DNA of 64,000 nucleotides, from NCBI RefSeq assembly GCF_004135585.1, contig NZ_CP035501.1, positions 2,489,501 through 2,553,500 of the forward strand, in the 5' to 3' direction. Made by a program: the position numbers and the translations under genes. The notes beneath the pieces are model-generated. The model saw nothing but the letters and a program-made list of their open reading frames with translations. It made no database searches and had not been told where the DNA came from. This document shows positions 26,579 to 35,910 of the stretch, one piece after another; the stretch's first letter is position 1; each line of letters opens with the position of its first letter. This DNA comes from Sphingosinicella sp. BN140058 (GTDB lineage: Bacteria; Pseudomonadota; Alphaproteobacteria; Sphingomonadales; Sphingomonadaceae).

Positions 26579-26694
26579 AGTTTTCCTTGCGTGAACATGG
26601 ACGCTCTGCATCCGCGCGAGTCCAGTTGTTCCATGGCAACTCGGCAGTGCGAAATCCATTCCAATGACGATGCGGGTCAGCTGCAGGCGGGCTG

Positions 26695-27852
26695 CTAAAT
26701 TGGAGACCTGCCGAGATCGAGCCGCTGGCGAACCACCCGCTCAAGCTTAGCAGCCCAGACCTGCCAGTCCAGACGGTTCGCGGCGTCTTCCAGCGCTGCG
26801 GCCGACATCCGCTCATATGCGTCGGGATGGTTCAGCAGCGCTTCAATATGACTCGCGAACGTGTCTCCCGAAGAACCGACCGGCAGCAGAATGCCGGTTT
26901 CTCCGTCGCTTACCACAGTCGTGACGCCGCCGGTGGCATAGCCGAGCGACGGGAGTCCGTGATGTGCTGCTTCGGCGAACACGATCCCCCATGCTTCGGC
27001 GGCAGTTGGCAGGATGAAGAAAGAGGCTTCTGAGTACAGGCGATTCAGAGTCGCTTGGTCCGCCGGGGAACTTTTATCGATGAAGCCGTGGAAGGTGACG
27101 TTCGGCAGTGGCGATGCACCTTCCAGCACCTCCTCGCTGCAGCCGACGATGTCGAGCGAGCTCTGGATCCCGCGTTCTGCAAGCGCGCGTACCGCACTGA
27201 GAGCTACTGGGCCGCCCTTGCGTTTCCAGTCGGTGCCGACGAACAACAAGCGTACGGGCCCGCCCCCAAGTCGGCGCGGGAGGCGTCGCTCTGGTGGCAT
27301 GTTGGCCCCCCAGGCGATTTGCACAACCTGTTCGGCGGGCATGCCCTGCTTCTCGATGGCAGACCGACAGGCCCAATGAGACGGAAAGTGCACCAGCAAA
27401 GATTCGTGGAAGGCGCGGTGTTCGGCGGCGCGAGCCTTGCGTTTGGCGGTCACCGAAAGCTGGCGGAACATGTCGTAATATTCTACCAAATCGGGAATGA
27501 CCGCGTCCGTAATCGTGACGACCGGCAGGCGCTCGGTGAAAAGATAGGCGGCGTCGGTCAGCGCGACGGCGAACACGACATCGGGGCGAGCGGCTTCGAG
27601 CTTCCTGATTGTGCGGGCCGCCGCAAGACGCGAGTAGAAGCGCGACCAGCTATACTCGAAGCGTCCTCCCGTCAGCAGCTTGGCCGCTCGCCCGAGCGGC
27701 CGGTACCAATCCGCCCATACCTGCTCGACCACCAATGTGACGTCGAACTGCCGTTCAAGCGCCTTGAGCATGTGGTGGGGCGTGCCGGACCAGAGTTTGA
27801 TGTCACGCGGATTGCCGTTTGCGATGAAGGCGGCACGAAGCGTCCTAGTCAT
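26695..27852 (-). CDS. Glycosyltransferase, GT4 family
   Basis: A 385-residue GT-B transferase. The N-terminus RTLRAAFIANGNPRD is followed by WSGTPHHMLKAL, a common acceptor-domain start. The donor domain has LLFVGTDWKRKGGPVALSAV, PTAAEAWGIVFAEAAHHGLP (E..G.V..EA, the EX7E) and TTVVSDGETGILL. The sugar is unknown. It is the second gene of the minus-strand set starting with the GT-C-like gene at 29595, with an 87-base gap upstream and 116 bases before the ABC gene. Confidence 0.9.
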   Translation of the reverse strand: MTRTLRAAFIANGNPRDIKLWSGTPHHMLKALERQFDVTLVVEQVWADWYRPLGRAAKLLTGGRFEYSWSRFYSRLAAARTIRKLEAARPDVVFAVALTDAAYLFTERLPVVTITDAVIPDLVEYYDMFRQLSVTAKRKARAAEHRAFHESLLVHFPSHWACRSAIEKQGMPAEQVVQIAWGANMPPERRLPRRLGGGPVRLLFVGTDWKRKGGPVALSAVRALAERGIQSSLDIVGCSEEVLEGASPLPNVTFHGFIDKSSPADQATLNRLYSEASFFILPTAAEAWGIVFAEAAHHGLPSLGYATGGVTTVVSDGETGILLPVGSSGDTFASHIEALLNHPDAYERMSAAALEDAANRLDWQVWAAKLERVVRQRLDLGRSPI

Positions 27853-27939
27853 CGCCGATCAAACCTGCATGGCGGGACGGCTCCTCCGTTATTGTCCGAT
27901 CTGGTCACAGTGCCGTTCCGCCCATCATCTATTGTGGTC

Positions 27940-29595
27940 TCAGACGCTGGGACGCCGTATGTAGAGGTCCCACATCGTAGATCGATCCTGGATGTCGAAC
28001 TGCTGTCTCAGGGACGGCAGGAACCGGGAGTGGAGCTCGTTGGTTCGATCGTCACGAAGTACCAGCACCGTGTCAATGTCGGCTGGAATAGCATTGAGCG
28101 CTTTCATGATCGGTGATTCGTGACTTGCGCCAAGCGGGAAGCTGAGGACTGGTTGGGACTGCAGCACGAAAGGCCATGTGCTCGAGTAGAAGCTTAGGAC
28201 CTTCCGCTGCCGGATGTTCGGCAAGCGGGACAGAAGTGCGAGTCCATCCGCATGGGCATATTGCCACTCGTAATCCCCCATCCACCGCGCGCTTTGTTCG
28301 AGGTGCAGCCGATCGCCAATCTTCTTGATGGCGATCGAGGGCCGCGTAAATAGCGGCGTCTGGGACGTCTCCGGCCGTTCGACGATCAGTCCCGCAAGCG
28401 TACCGCTCTTGAACAGGGAAAGTTCGCCGCCACGTGCCTGACCGCGAAGCCCAACCAGCACGTTCATCAGGTAGGGTGTCATGAAGGTAAGGGCGTATAC
28501 GGCCAGAGCGATCGTGAACATGCGGGCCTCACCGTCTTCCCGATGCAAGCCTTCGTCCGCCGCCATGATCACGACGAACGCGATCATCGGGGTGGTCGCG
28601 GCGATGAAATAATCCAGGGAGCCGGTCGTCAGCGTAGCGAGCATACCGAGCGGGAGGATCGCAGCGAGTACGCTCAACTTGATTGCCAGCCACCTTCCTT
28701 CTTTGCGCGTAACCCAAAGATAAGCGATCGACCCGGCCGCGATTGCTAGCCCGAAGAAATTATAAAGGCTGTTATAGAAGAGTTTGCGGAACGCCCAGTC
28801 GATGATGAACCCTACCCCTGCGACCGCGGAAAGGTCGCCCGGCGCCTTCATATAGGCTTCCGGCCCATAACCTAGAACGGCCCAGCCCATGGCGATCATT
28901 GCGATCCCGTACAACGCGCAGTGAAGCAGTCCTTTCAAGCCGTTGCGGTAAAGCAAGGGAGCAGCGGCAGGTACGAGCAGAATGGCGAAGGTGAGCTTGG
29001 TGACGAGGATCAGGAACGCTGCCGCCGCGCATACGAACAACTCCACTTGGCGGAGAGGCTGGTCTGACAGCAGCACCGTCGCATAGCATGTGATCGCCAA
29101 GGCCCAGCACAGCCTGTTGTAGTACATCGAGTAGGAATGGCGGAATATCTCGGCTCCGCCGTCTTCGAAAGGGGACCAGGTCAAACTGGTTGCAGAGAGC
29201 AGGACCAGCAGGAGCGCGAACGTGGCGAGGCGAGCCTGGCGCGCGATGCCGCAGTAGAACAGCGCCGCGCAGATGAAGAAGCCGATGACGATCGCCTGCT
29301 CGATCGCCTTGAACGTCGGGCCAAAGAGTCGCATCGCCCAATCGATCAGGTAGATCTCGTAACCGCCGAATTGCCACACGAAATCGACGTGCGGAACGTA
29401 GCCGTGGTGAACCAGGTAGCCGGCGTTCAGCAAGTAGAAGCAGTCGATGACGTACTTGTTGGTGTAGGTGTTCGGCAGGATCAACGCCAGTGAGGCGAAC
29501 GCTATCGCACCGAAAAGCAGAGCTCCGCTCAACCAGAGCGGCGGAGCCATCGTTGCAAGGCGCCGTCCACGCTTCGCCATGGCCAGATCGCTCAT
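27940..29595 (-). CDS. Polytopic membrane protein, GT-C-like glycosyltransferase
   Basis: A 551-residue protein with about 10-11 predicted membrane helices and a soluble C-terminal part of about 140 residues. The first extracytoplasmic loop holds HHGYVPHVDFVWQFGG. The pattern (small-residue G, P, then D near the membrane) is like the catalytic Asp loop of GT-C enzymes (GT39 and related). It could transfer a polyprenyl-phosphate-linked sugar to the chain outside the membrane, consistent with the GtrB-like (31094) and GtrA (33972) genes. The ATG overlaps the rfbH stop by four bases (ATGA), so it is translationally coupled to rfbH. I do not recognise a named family. Confidence 0.65.
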   Translation of the reverse strand: MSDLAMAKRGRRLATMAPPLWLSGALLFGAIAFASLALILPNTYTNKYVIDCFYLLNAGYLVHHGYVPHVDFVWQFGGYEIYLIDWAMRLFGPTFKAIEQAIVIGFFICAALFYCGIARQARLATFALLLVLLSATSLTWSPFEDGGAEIFRHSYSMYYNRLCWALAITCYATVLLSDQPLRQVELFVCAAAAFLILVTKLTFAILLVPAAAPLLYRNGLKGLLHCALYGIAMIAMGWAVLGYGPEAYMKAPGDLSAVAGVGFIIDWAFRKLFYNSLYNFFGLAIAAGSIAYLWVTRKEGRWLAIKLSVLAAILPLGMLATLTTGSLDYFIAATTPMIAFVVIMAADEGLHREDGEARMFTIALAVYALTFMTPYLMNVLVGLRGQARGGELSLFKSGTLAGLIVERPETSQTPLFTRPSIAIKKIGDRLHLEQSARWMGDYEWQYAHADGLALLSRLPNIRQRKVLSFYSSTWPFVLQSQPVLSFPLGASHESPIMKALNAIPADIDTVLVLRDDRTNELHSRFLPSLRQQFDIQDRSTMWDLYIRRPSV

Positions 29596-30911
29596 CGGCC
29601 GCGAATTTCCGTGGCCACGGAGGCGATCGTCTCTACCATATAATCGAGGCGTGCCTCGTCGATCCCCGGCCAGACCCCGATCCAGAAACTGTCGTTCATG
29701 ATCTTGTCGGTGTTGTCGAGCGTGCCGTGCACCCGATAGGCGACGTCGCGGAAGGCAGGCTGCTTGGTGAGGTTGCCGGCGAAAAGGAGCCGGGTACCCA
29801 CCTTGCGCTCCTCCAGCGTCTTCGTGAGCAGATTCCGATTGACGCCACTGCCGTCCCGGACCGTCAGAAGATAGCCGAACCAGCTCGGATCGGTGCCGGG
29901 GGTGGGAACCGGCAGATGGAAGAGCTCGTCCAGACCCGCGTCCCGTAGCCTTCGCTCCAGGCCGGCGAAGTTCTCCCGCCGTCGCGCCACGAAATGATCG
30001 AGCTTCTTGAGCTGGCTCACTCCGACGGCCGCCTGCATGTCGCTGACCTTCATGTTATAGCCGATATGGCTATATGTGTATTTGTGATCGTAGCCCTTGG
30101 GCAGCTCGCCCAGCCGCCAGCCGAAGCGTTTGTTGCAGGTGTTGTCCACGCCGGGCTTGCAATAGCAATCGCGGCCCCAGTCGCGGAACGACTCGGCTAT
30201 CTTCGCGAGCAGCGGGCTGTTCATGAGAACGGCACCGCCTTCGCCCATGGTGATGTGGTGCGCAGGATAGAAGCTCAGGGTCGCCACATCCCCGAACGTC
30301 CCAACGTGCTGACCGCCGACAAGCGCGCCAAAGGCGTCGCAGCAATCCTCGATCAGATACAGGTTGTGCGCCTTGCAGATCGCTGCCACCCTCTGAACGT
30401 CGAACGGATTGCCGAGTGAATGAGCGATCATAACCGCCTTGGTCTTCGGCGTGATCGCTGCCTCGAGGAGGTCCACGTTGACGTTGTGCGTCTCGACATC
30501 GACATCGACGAACACTGGGATGCAGCCATATTGAACGATCGGCGCAACGGTGGTCGGAAAGCCTGCCGCCACCGTGATCACTTCATCGCCCGGTTTGATC
30601 CTCTTCTCGCCAAGTTTCCAGGAGGTCAGGCAAGCGAACGCCAACAGGTTCGCGGCAGACCCGGACACGGTCAGCTTCGCATGGCGACGGCCGAAGATCG
30701 CGGCGACCTCGGTCTCGAACTGATCGGCGTAGCGCCCGGCGGTCAGCCACATGTCGAGGGAGGCATCGATGAGGTTCGCGCAATCGTCCGCGTCCATCAC
30801 CTTTCCCGACGGCGGTATGTAGGTCTCTCCAGGCACGAACGGAGCCGGAGGGCGTGACTCGTGAAACTGTCGGGCAAGGCGGATGATTTCAGAACGCAAA
30901 TCGTCAGTCAT
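29592..30911 (-). CDS. rfbH: CDP-6-deoxy-4-keto-glucose 3-dehydrase (E1)
   Basis: A 439-residue PMP/[2Fe-2S] enzyme of the AT-I fold. It removes the C3 hydroxyl of CDP-4-keto-6-deoxyglucose. SFYPAHHITMGEGG has His (218-219) where aminotransferases have the PLP lysine, the sign of a dehydrase. The cysteines C191, C249, C251 and C259 fit exactly the C-X57-C-X-C-X7-C cluster motif known for E1. The ATG at 30911 has AGGA before it; the frame is open to 31100, but the extra residues do not match the family. The enzyme needs a reductase (E3) that is not seen here. It is divergent from the GtrB-like gene and coupled to the GT-C-like gene. Confidence 0.96.
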   Translation of the reverse strand: MTDDLRSEIIRLARQFHESRPPAPFVPGETYIPPSGKVMDADDCANLIDASLDMWLTAGRYADQFETEVAAIFGRRHAKLTVSGSAANLLAFACLTSWKLGEKRIKPGDEVITVAAGFPTTVAPIVQYGCIPVFVDVDVETHNVNVDLLEAAITPKTKAVMIAHSLGNPFDVQRVAAICKAHNLYLIEDCCDAFGALVGGQHVGTFGDVATLSFYPAHHITMGEGGAVLMNSPLLAKIAESFRDWGRDCYCKPGVDNTCNKRFGWRLGELPKGYDHKYTYSHIGYNMKVSDMQAAVGVSQLKKLDHFVARRRENFAGLERRLRDAGLDELFHLPVPTPGTDPSWFGYLLTVRDGSGVNRNLLTKTLEERKVGTRLLFAGNLTKQPAFRDVAYRVHGTLDNTDKIMNDSFWIGVWPGIDEARLDYMVETIASVATEIRGR

Positions 30912-31093
30912 GTCGATCCTGTCGTGGGGAGGTGGCTGCACTGCCAAGTCGATTTCGAAACGCTCGTTAGCGGCTTCAAACCAGAACGTCGATGGGGCAC
31001 GCTCCCGCGCAGGGGACGGGCGTGCCGAGGAGCACGCCGTGGAGGAGCGTTTTCGCTTGGCAGCGCGCCGGATTTGATGCGATGCGGCGCGCC

Positions 31094-32029
31094 ATGGCAA
31101 ACAAGCTCATTTCGATCGTCACCCCGTGCTACAACGAAGAAGAAAACGTTCGGGAGCTTGTCGCCCGTATCCGGGGGGTGTTCGCGCAACTACCGGATTA
31201 TGATTATGAGCACATCCTCATCGACAATGCTTCCACCGATGGAACCGCACAGGTGCTGCGTCAGCTTGCGGGCGAGGACAGCCGGACGAAGGTGATCCTC
31301 AACACCCGCAATTTCGGCCACATCCGGTCGCCTTATCATGCCATCCTCCAGGCAAGCGGTGAGGCCGTGATCCACCTCGTCGCCGATCTTCAGGACCCCC
31401 CTGAGATGATCCCGGATTTTCTTGCGAAGTGGAGCGAGGGCTTCAAAGTGGTGCTGGGTGTCAAGACCCAGTCGCAGGAGTCGCCCGCCATGTATGCGAT
31501 CCGGAAGTTGTACTATGATCTCAGTGGCCGTTTGTCCGAGGTTCGACTTATTAAGAACTACACGGGATTTGGGCTCTACGACCACGTGGTGGTGGAGCAG
31601 TTACGCCAAATTGATGATCCGTACCCCTATTTCCGCGGCCTCATTGCCGACCTTGGGTACGAAGCGGCATTGATCCCCTTCAATCAGCCTGTTCGAAAGC
31701 GCGGAATAACAAGCAACAACTTTTACAAGTTGTACGATATCGCGATGCTAGGGATTACCAATCATTCGAAAATTCCGCTACGTATGGCCACGATGGCAGG
31801 CTTCTTCCTGTCTGCCGCCAGTCTGTTTATTGCACTGGGTTATTTGATTGCAAAGCTCCTGTTCTGGAGCCAGTTTGCCCTTGGAACGGCGCCCATTCTG
31901 ATCGGGTTTTTCTTCTTCATGTCGGTTCAGCTCTTCTTCATCGGCATTATCGGCGAGTATGTCGGTGCGATCCACACCCAGGTTCAAAAGCGACCGCATG
32001 TGATCGAGAAAGAGCGCTTGAACTTCTGA
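31094..32029 (+). CDS. GtrB/DPM1-like polyprenyl-phosphate glycosyltransferase
   Basis: A 311-residue GT2 protein with two C-terminal membrane helices. The N-terminus SIVTPCYNEEENVREL is followed by ILIDNASTDGT and the diagnostic VADLQDPPEMIPDF. This pattern belongs to GtrB, ArnC and DPM-synthase-like enzymes. They transfer a sugar from UDP or GDP to undecaprenyl phosphate at the cytosolic face. The ATG at 31094 gives MANKLISIVTP; an in-frame ATG at 31082 is possible. GC content falls in the second half compared with neighbours. With GtrA at 33972 and the GT-C-like protein at 27940 it makes a plausible side-branch module. Confidence 0.9.
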   Translation: MANKLISIVTPCYNEEENVRELVARIRGVFAQLPDYDYEHILIDNASTDGTAQVLRQLAGEDSRTKVILNTRNFGHIRSPYHAILQASGEAVIHLVADLQDPPEMIPDFLAKWSEGFKVVLGVKTQSQESPAMYAIRKLYYDLSGRLSEVRLIKNYTGFGLYDHVVVEQLRQIDDPYPYFRGLIADLGYEAALIPFNQPVRKRGITSNNFYKLYDIAMLGITNHSKIPLRMATMAGFFLSAASLFIALGYLIAKLLFWSQFALGTAPILIGFFFFMSVQLFFIGIIGEYVGAIHTQVQKRPHVIEKERLNF

Positions 32030-32170
32030 TCGTCGGCGCGCCCTGCGCCTGCAGGGCGGCGGCCCGGCGTCACGGCGCCGAAGGCGGCGGTCTCAAGCCG
32101 ATACGGGTTGACGTACGGGTGCGGCTCCGCCAAGCCAATCACATCTCAGACTTAGAAAAGGGTGTGTGTC

Positions 32171-32980
32171 GTGACTCCGACCGAGCGGAACATGTTGGAC
32201 CTCTTGAAGAAAGGGCGCGATCATCACGGGGTGGTGGCAGTGAAGGCCGAGTTCGAGGCCGAAGGTACGCGCCCCGACGAGTTTCACCGGTTGCTCGAGC
32301 TCGCGCAGCGGGCGGGCCTCAAGGTAGCGTTGAAAATTGGCGGCTGCGAGGCTGTATCGGACCTGCTCGCCAGCAAGGTCTACGGCGTGGACTATATCAT
32401 CGCGCCGATGGTCGAAACTCGTTACGCACTGTCTAAGTTCGTTGATGCCAAGAACAAGACCCATGGTCCGGACGAAGCCCGTACCGAGTTCCTGTTCAAC
32501 CTGGAAACCGAGACAACGCTGCAGAATCTGGACGACATGCTGCCTCTCGCCAAGGAGGGCGTTGATGGCGTGGTCTTCGGCCGGGTTGATTTCACCTTGT
32601 CGCGGGGCATGCCGCGGGGGGCAATCAACGAAAGGTCAATCACGGACGCGGTGCTGAAGGTGGCTCAGGCTTGCCGTGCGGCGGATCTCGAGCTGGTGGT
32701 GGGTGGCTCGGTGTCGCCCGACGCGGTGGAAGCCTTGCGTGAGATCCAGGCGGTGCGCCTTGATCGCTTCGAAACACGCAAGGTCATCTTCGACGGAGCA
32801 GCGGTTACGACCGATGCGATCTTCGACGGCATCGCCAATGCGGTCGACTTCGAGTTGCTCTGGCTCAAGAACAAGCGGGAATATTACCAGCGTATTGCCG
32901 ACGAGGATCTCGCTCGTATCGAAATGATGGAAGCGCGGGCTCGCAAGGTGACGCCGCAGCAGATCGCTGCAGTCGGCTGA
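32171..32980 (+). CDS. HpcH/HpaI-family aldolase/citrate lyase-like
   Basis: A 269-residue TIM-barrel protein of the HpcH/HpaI class II aldolase family, whose members use a divalent metal and pyruvate or oxaloacetate. Visible are APMVETRYALSKF, FNLETETTLQNLDD and VDGVVFGRVDFTLSRGMPRG, which correspond to the family E and D metal ligands and the substrate loop. The start is GTG at 32171 with AAAAGGG eight bases upstream. It is in a run of sugar genes, so a role in making or cleaving a 2-keto acid for a surface sugar is suggested. No published function in such loci can be cited with confidence. Confidence 0.75.
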   Translation: MTPTERNMLDLLKKGRDHHGVVAVKAEFEAEGTRPDEFHRLLELAQRAGLKVALKIGGCEAVSDLLASKVYGVDYIIAPMVETRYALSKFVDAKNKTHGPDEARTEFLFNLETETTLQNLDDMLPLAKEGVDGVVFGRVDFTLSRGMPRGAINERSITDAVLKVAQACRAADLELVVGGSVSPDAVEALREIQAVRLDRFETRKVIFDGAAVTTDAIFDGIANAVDFELLWLKNKREYYQRIADEDLARIEMMEARARKVTPQQIAAVG

Positions 32981-33191
32981 GGCGTCTCAAACGGTGCGCG
33001 GCGTCTACGGCCGGCGCTGGCGTGCAAGCCGGTTCTGGGTTCGCGCCGTGGCTGAGGGCCAGGGCGCCGTCTCGTGTGATCGGCACCGGCGGTGCCGACC
33101 GGAATGCAGTGCGGCGGCCGCGGACCTCGTTCCAGCGGCCGGATCATCAGGCGGCGAGTGCCTGAAACGTATTTAGAAATTGGAGCTGATC

Positions 33192-33965
33192 ATGCAGACG
33201 AGCCCGTTCAAGATGAACGCAAAGCGGGAAATCACTGGAAGGACGGAGGCCGAGGAGGGGCTGGTAGACGAGCTGCAAAGCACCTACGCCGATCTTCTGC
33301 CGAAGTTCGGACAAAGCTGGAACGGGCACACTCTCGTTGCGCTCACCCGACAGACGCTTAGCCGCGCCCTCTATTACGATCAGCTTTATCGAAAGATCGT
33401 GGGAGTGCCCGGCGTCATCTGCGAATTTGGCGTGCAATGGGGCGCGACGCTCGCACTCCTGACCAACCTTCGGGGCATCTACGAACCCTATAACTACCGG
33501 CGCAGCATTGTTGGGTTCGATACCTTCGCTGGTTTTCCGAGCGTCGACCCGGTCAACGATGGCGCCCACCTCAACGAGGGCGATTACCGCGTTGAAGAAG
33601 GCCACGAGCAGGTGCTCGAGCGGTTGCTGACGCTGCATGAGGCAAATGCGCCGATTTCTCACATCCGCAAATTCGAGCTGGTAAAGGGGGATGCCTCAGA
33701 GACGGTGCACAAGTGGCTCGACGACAACAAGCACGCCATCATCTCCATGGCGATCTTCGACATGGACATCTACAAGCCCACCAAGGATGTTCTCGAGGCG
33801 ATCATGCCGCGGCTGACCAAGGGGTCGGTTCTGGTGTTCGATGAGCTGAATGTCTTGCCGTTCCCGGGTGAGACGATCGCCGTCCAGGAGGTCCTCGGCC
33901 TCAACAATCTGCGTCTCCAGCACTTTCCTCACCAGCCCAATTGTGCATGGGCCGTGTTCGAGTAA
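33192..33965 (+). CDS. TylF/MycF-like O-methyltransferase
   Basis: A 257-residue class I SAM methyltransferase. GVICEFGVQWGATLALLTN is SAM motif I and IVGFDTFAGFPSVD the second strand, followed later by AIFDMDIYKPTKDVLE and LVFDELN, which match the metal-binding region of macrocin O-methyltransferases. In polysaccharide loci such enzymes methylate sugar hydroxyls. GGAG lies seven bases before the ATG; an in-frame TTG at 33180 is less likely. The region before it (32981-33191) has no gene, only a short perfect hairpin. It ends seven bases from the convergent gtrA-like gene. Confidence 0.8.
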   Translation: MQTSPFKMNAKREITGRTEAEEGLVDELQSTYADLLPKFGQSWNGHTLVALTRQTLSRALYYDQLYRKIVGVPGVICEFGVQWGATLALLTNLRGIYEPYNYRRSIVGFDTFAGFPSVDPVNDGAHLNEGDYRVEEGHEQVLERLLTLHEANAPISHIRKFELVKGDASETVHKWLDDNKHAIISMAIFDMDIYKPTKDVLEAIMPRLTKGSVLVFDELNVLPFPGETIAVQEVLGLNNLRLQHFPHQPNCAWAVFE

Positions 33966-33971
33966 GCCCGG

Positions 33972-34430
33972 TCAGTCCACGTCGACGAAAACGAACCGCC
34001 GCATTGCGAAATAGGTGAAAATCGCAAGCGGCGGTACCATCAGCGCCCCGGCTGTCAAAGGCGGCAGGCCAGCCCTCTCAAGAGCGCTGATGGCGGCTAT
34101 GTTCATCCCCATCTGCACCACGTAAACGGCTACGAACCGAGGCAGTAGCCGCCCCGTTCGGTTTCGAAAAACCACCGAGCCTGTCGATACGAAATTGAAT
34201 AGGATGCCGAGGACCGTACCGGCAATCACCGCCGCGGGAGTGGGGAGTCCGATGAGGATCAATGCGGCGAAGATGCCGTATCCAACCAGGGTGTTCAGAC
34301 CTCCGACCAACAGGAAGAGCAGGAAGCGGCGCGCTTCCGGATCGCGGATCCATGCGATCGGTCCCCGCCGAAGAAGGGCAAGGCCATGTTCGATCCTGTT
34401 CAAGGTACTTGTCCCCGGTCCATCTTGCAC
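33972..34430 (-). CDS. GtrA-family membrane protein
   Basis: A 152-residue protein with four membrane helices. FLLFLLVGGLNTLVGYGIFA and the positions after it (VLGILFNFVSTGSVVFR, FVAVYVVQMGMNIA, PPLAIFTYFAMRRFVF) are the standard GtrA pattern. GtrA proteins are thought to flip undecaprenyl-phosphate-linked sugars. The GTG at 34430 with AGGTG nine bases before is chosen because the upstream extension is not GtrA-like. The gene is convergent with the TylF-like gene and divergent from rfbG. It fits with the GtrB-like protein at 31094. Confidence 0.9.
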   Translation of the reverse strand: MQDGPGTSTLNRIEHGLALLRRGPIAWIRDPEARRFLLFLLVGGLNTLVGYGIFAALILIGLPTPAAVIAGTVLGILFNFVSTGSVVFRNRTGRLLPRFVAVYVVQMGMNIAAISALERAGLPPLTAGALMVPPLAIFTYFAMRRFVFVDVD

Positions 34431-34635
34431 GTGCGAGCACCTACAACTTTGTGCGATTCCGGCAAGCCTCCGCAACCGGCTGGCGCCGGCCGCCCGAATT
34501 TTCTAACCGGTTCCCGGGCTCATAATGGAGGGTGTTGGTGAAACCGTGTCGATCTGTCGAGAGCGCCAGCGCATGTTGTGGCTCCCGCCCCCGCATCAAG
34601 GCCGCAGGCCTTCTCTCTCAGCTGAGTATCACCGG

Positions 34636-35748
34636 ATGACCGATTGGAATGGACGCCGCGTTTTCATCACCGGCCATACAGGATTTAAGGGCAGCTGGCT
34701 TTCCATGCTGCTTCAGGAACTCGGAGCCGAGGTGACCGGATACGCGCTCGCGCCCCCGACGGATCCGAGCCTGTTCGAAGCCGCGGGGCTGAGCGGGACG
34801 ATGACCAGCGTGGTCGCGGACGTGCGCGATCACGATACATTGGTTGCCGCGATGCGGGATGCTCGCCCCGATGTCGTCTTCCATTTGGCGGCCCAGCCGC
34901 TTGTTCGTTACTCGTACGATCATCCGGTCGAAACCTATGGAACCAACGTTATGGGCACCGTGCACGTTCTGGAAGCAGTGCGCGCGCTTGGCACCGTCAA
35001 GGCTGTAATCGCCGTTACCAGCGACAAATGTTACGAGAACCGCGAGTGGGTCTATCCTTACCGTGAAACCGATCCGATGGGTGGCCACGATCCCTACAGC
35101 AGCAGCAAAGGATGTTCCGAACTCATCATTGCCGCCTACCGCTCCTCCTATTTTCCGGTGGCCCGGCTCTCCGAACACGGCACCGCCGTGGCCTCCGTGC
35201 GGGCGGGGAACGTCATCGGAGGCGGTGATTGGGCTCTCGACCGTCTCGTTCCGGACCTCGTTCGTGCGTTCGAAGCCGGCGCAGATCCGATTATTCGTTC
35301 GCCCGGCGCGGTTCGCCCTTGGCAGCATGTGCTTGAGGCCCTTGTGGGTTATGTCGGGATCGCGGAGCGGCTGCTCGGCGGCGACGGGCGCTTCGCGGAA
35401 GCGTGGAACTTTGGCCCCGCTGACGAAGACGCGCGCCCAGTGGCATGGATCGTCGACAAAATGGCGCACAGTTGGGGGGTGCAAAGCCGCTGGCGAGATT
35501 GGGACGGCGAAATTCCGCACGAGGCTGGCTTGCTGAAGCTGGATTGCTCCAAGGCTCGTACCGAACTGGGTTGGCGGCCCACTTTCACCCTGGAACAAGC
35601 GATCGACGCGATTGTGGCTTGGCACAAGGCTGTCGGGAGCGGGCAAGACGCGCACGATGTCAGCGTCGGACAGATCCGCGCATTTTTGGCGCTTCGCGAT
35701 CAACGAGCGTCGTCCACGTCACGTATGGCGGGAGCAGAATCATCCTGA
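34636..35748 (+). CDS. rfbG: CDP-glucose 4,6-dehydratase
   Basis: A 370-residue extended SDR. It converts CDP-glucose to CDP-4-keto-6-deoxyglucose, the substrate of RfbH. VFITGHTGFKGSWLSMLL has the GxTGFKG motif diagnostic of this enzyme. FHLAAQPLVRYSY, the catalytic YSSSKGCSE (YxxxK) and AGNVIGGGDW are also conserved. The ATG at 34636 starts the fold; the reading frame is open upstream. The gene is separated from rfbF (39361, other strand) and rfbH (29592), which is unusual because these genes are normally contiguous in DDH clusters. It leads the operon that includes the HAD, TPP and reductase genes. Confidence 0.95.
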   Translation: MTDWNGRRVFITGHTGFKGSWLSMLLQELGAEVTGYALAPPTDPSLFEAAGLSGTMTSVVADVRDHDTLVAAMRDARPDVVFHLAAQPLVRYSYDHPVETYGTNVMGTVHVLEAVRALGTVKAVIAVTSDKCYENREWVYPYRETDPMGGHDPYSSSKGCSELIIAAYRSSYFPVARLSEHGTAVASVRAGNVIGGGDWALDRLVPDLVRAFEAGADPIIRSPGAVRPWQHVLEALVGYVGIAERLLGGDGRFAEAWNFGPADEDARPVAWIVDKMAHSWGVQSRWRDWDGEIPHEAGLLKLDCSKARTELGWRPTFTLEQAIDAIVAWHKAVGSGQDAHDVSVGQIRAFLALRDQRASSTSRMAGAESS

Positions 35749-35910
35749 ACGTCCAACTCGCGGCTTCCGCAACGCTGTCGATGAACGAGGCGGCAAGGCT
35801 CGGCATATCGCATTAAGGACCTAGTGAGAAACTGAGATGAATGACTTCAGGATCGCAACACCGATCTTCCTTGCGCGCGTAGCCGCGCAAATCAAGTGGA
35901 GCATGCGCTG

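Noticed and set aside
33080..33098. Short perfect hairpin in the gap before the TylF-like gene
   Set aside because: There is no T-run and no evident role; the stem is only eight base pairs, which is likely by chance in GC-rich DNA.
35749..35836. Possible small gene between rfbG and the HAD gene
   Set aside because: Only very short frames occur and none has a ribosome-binding site.
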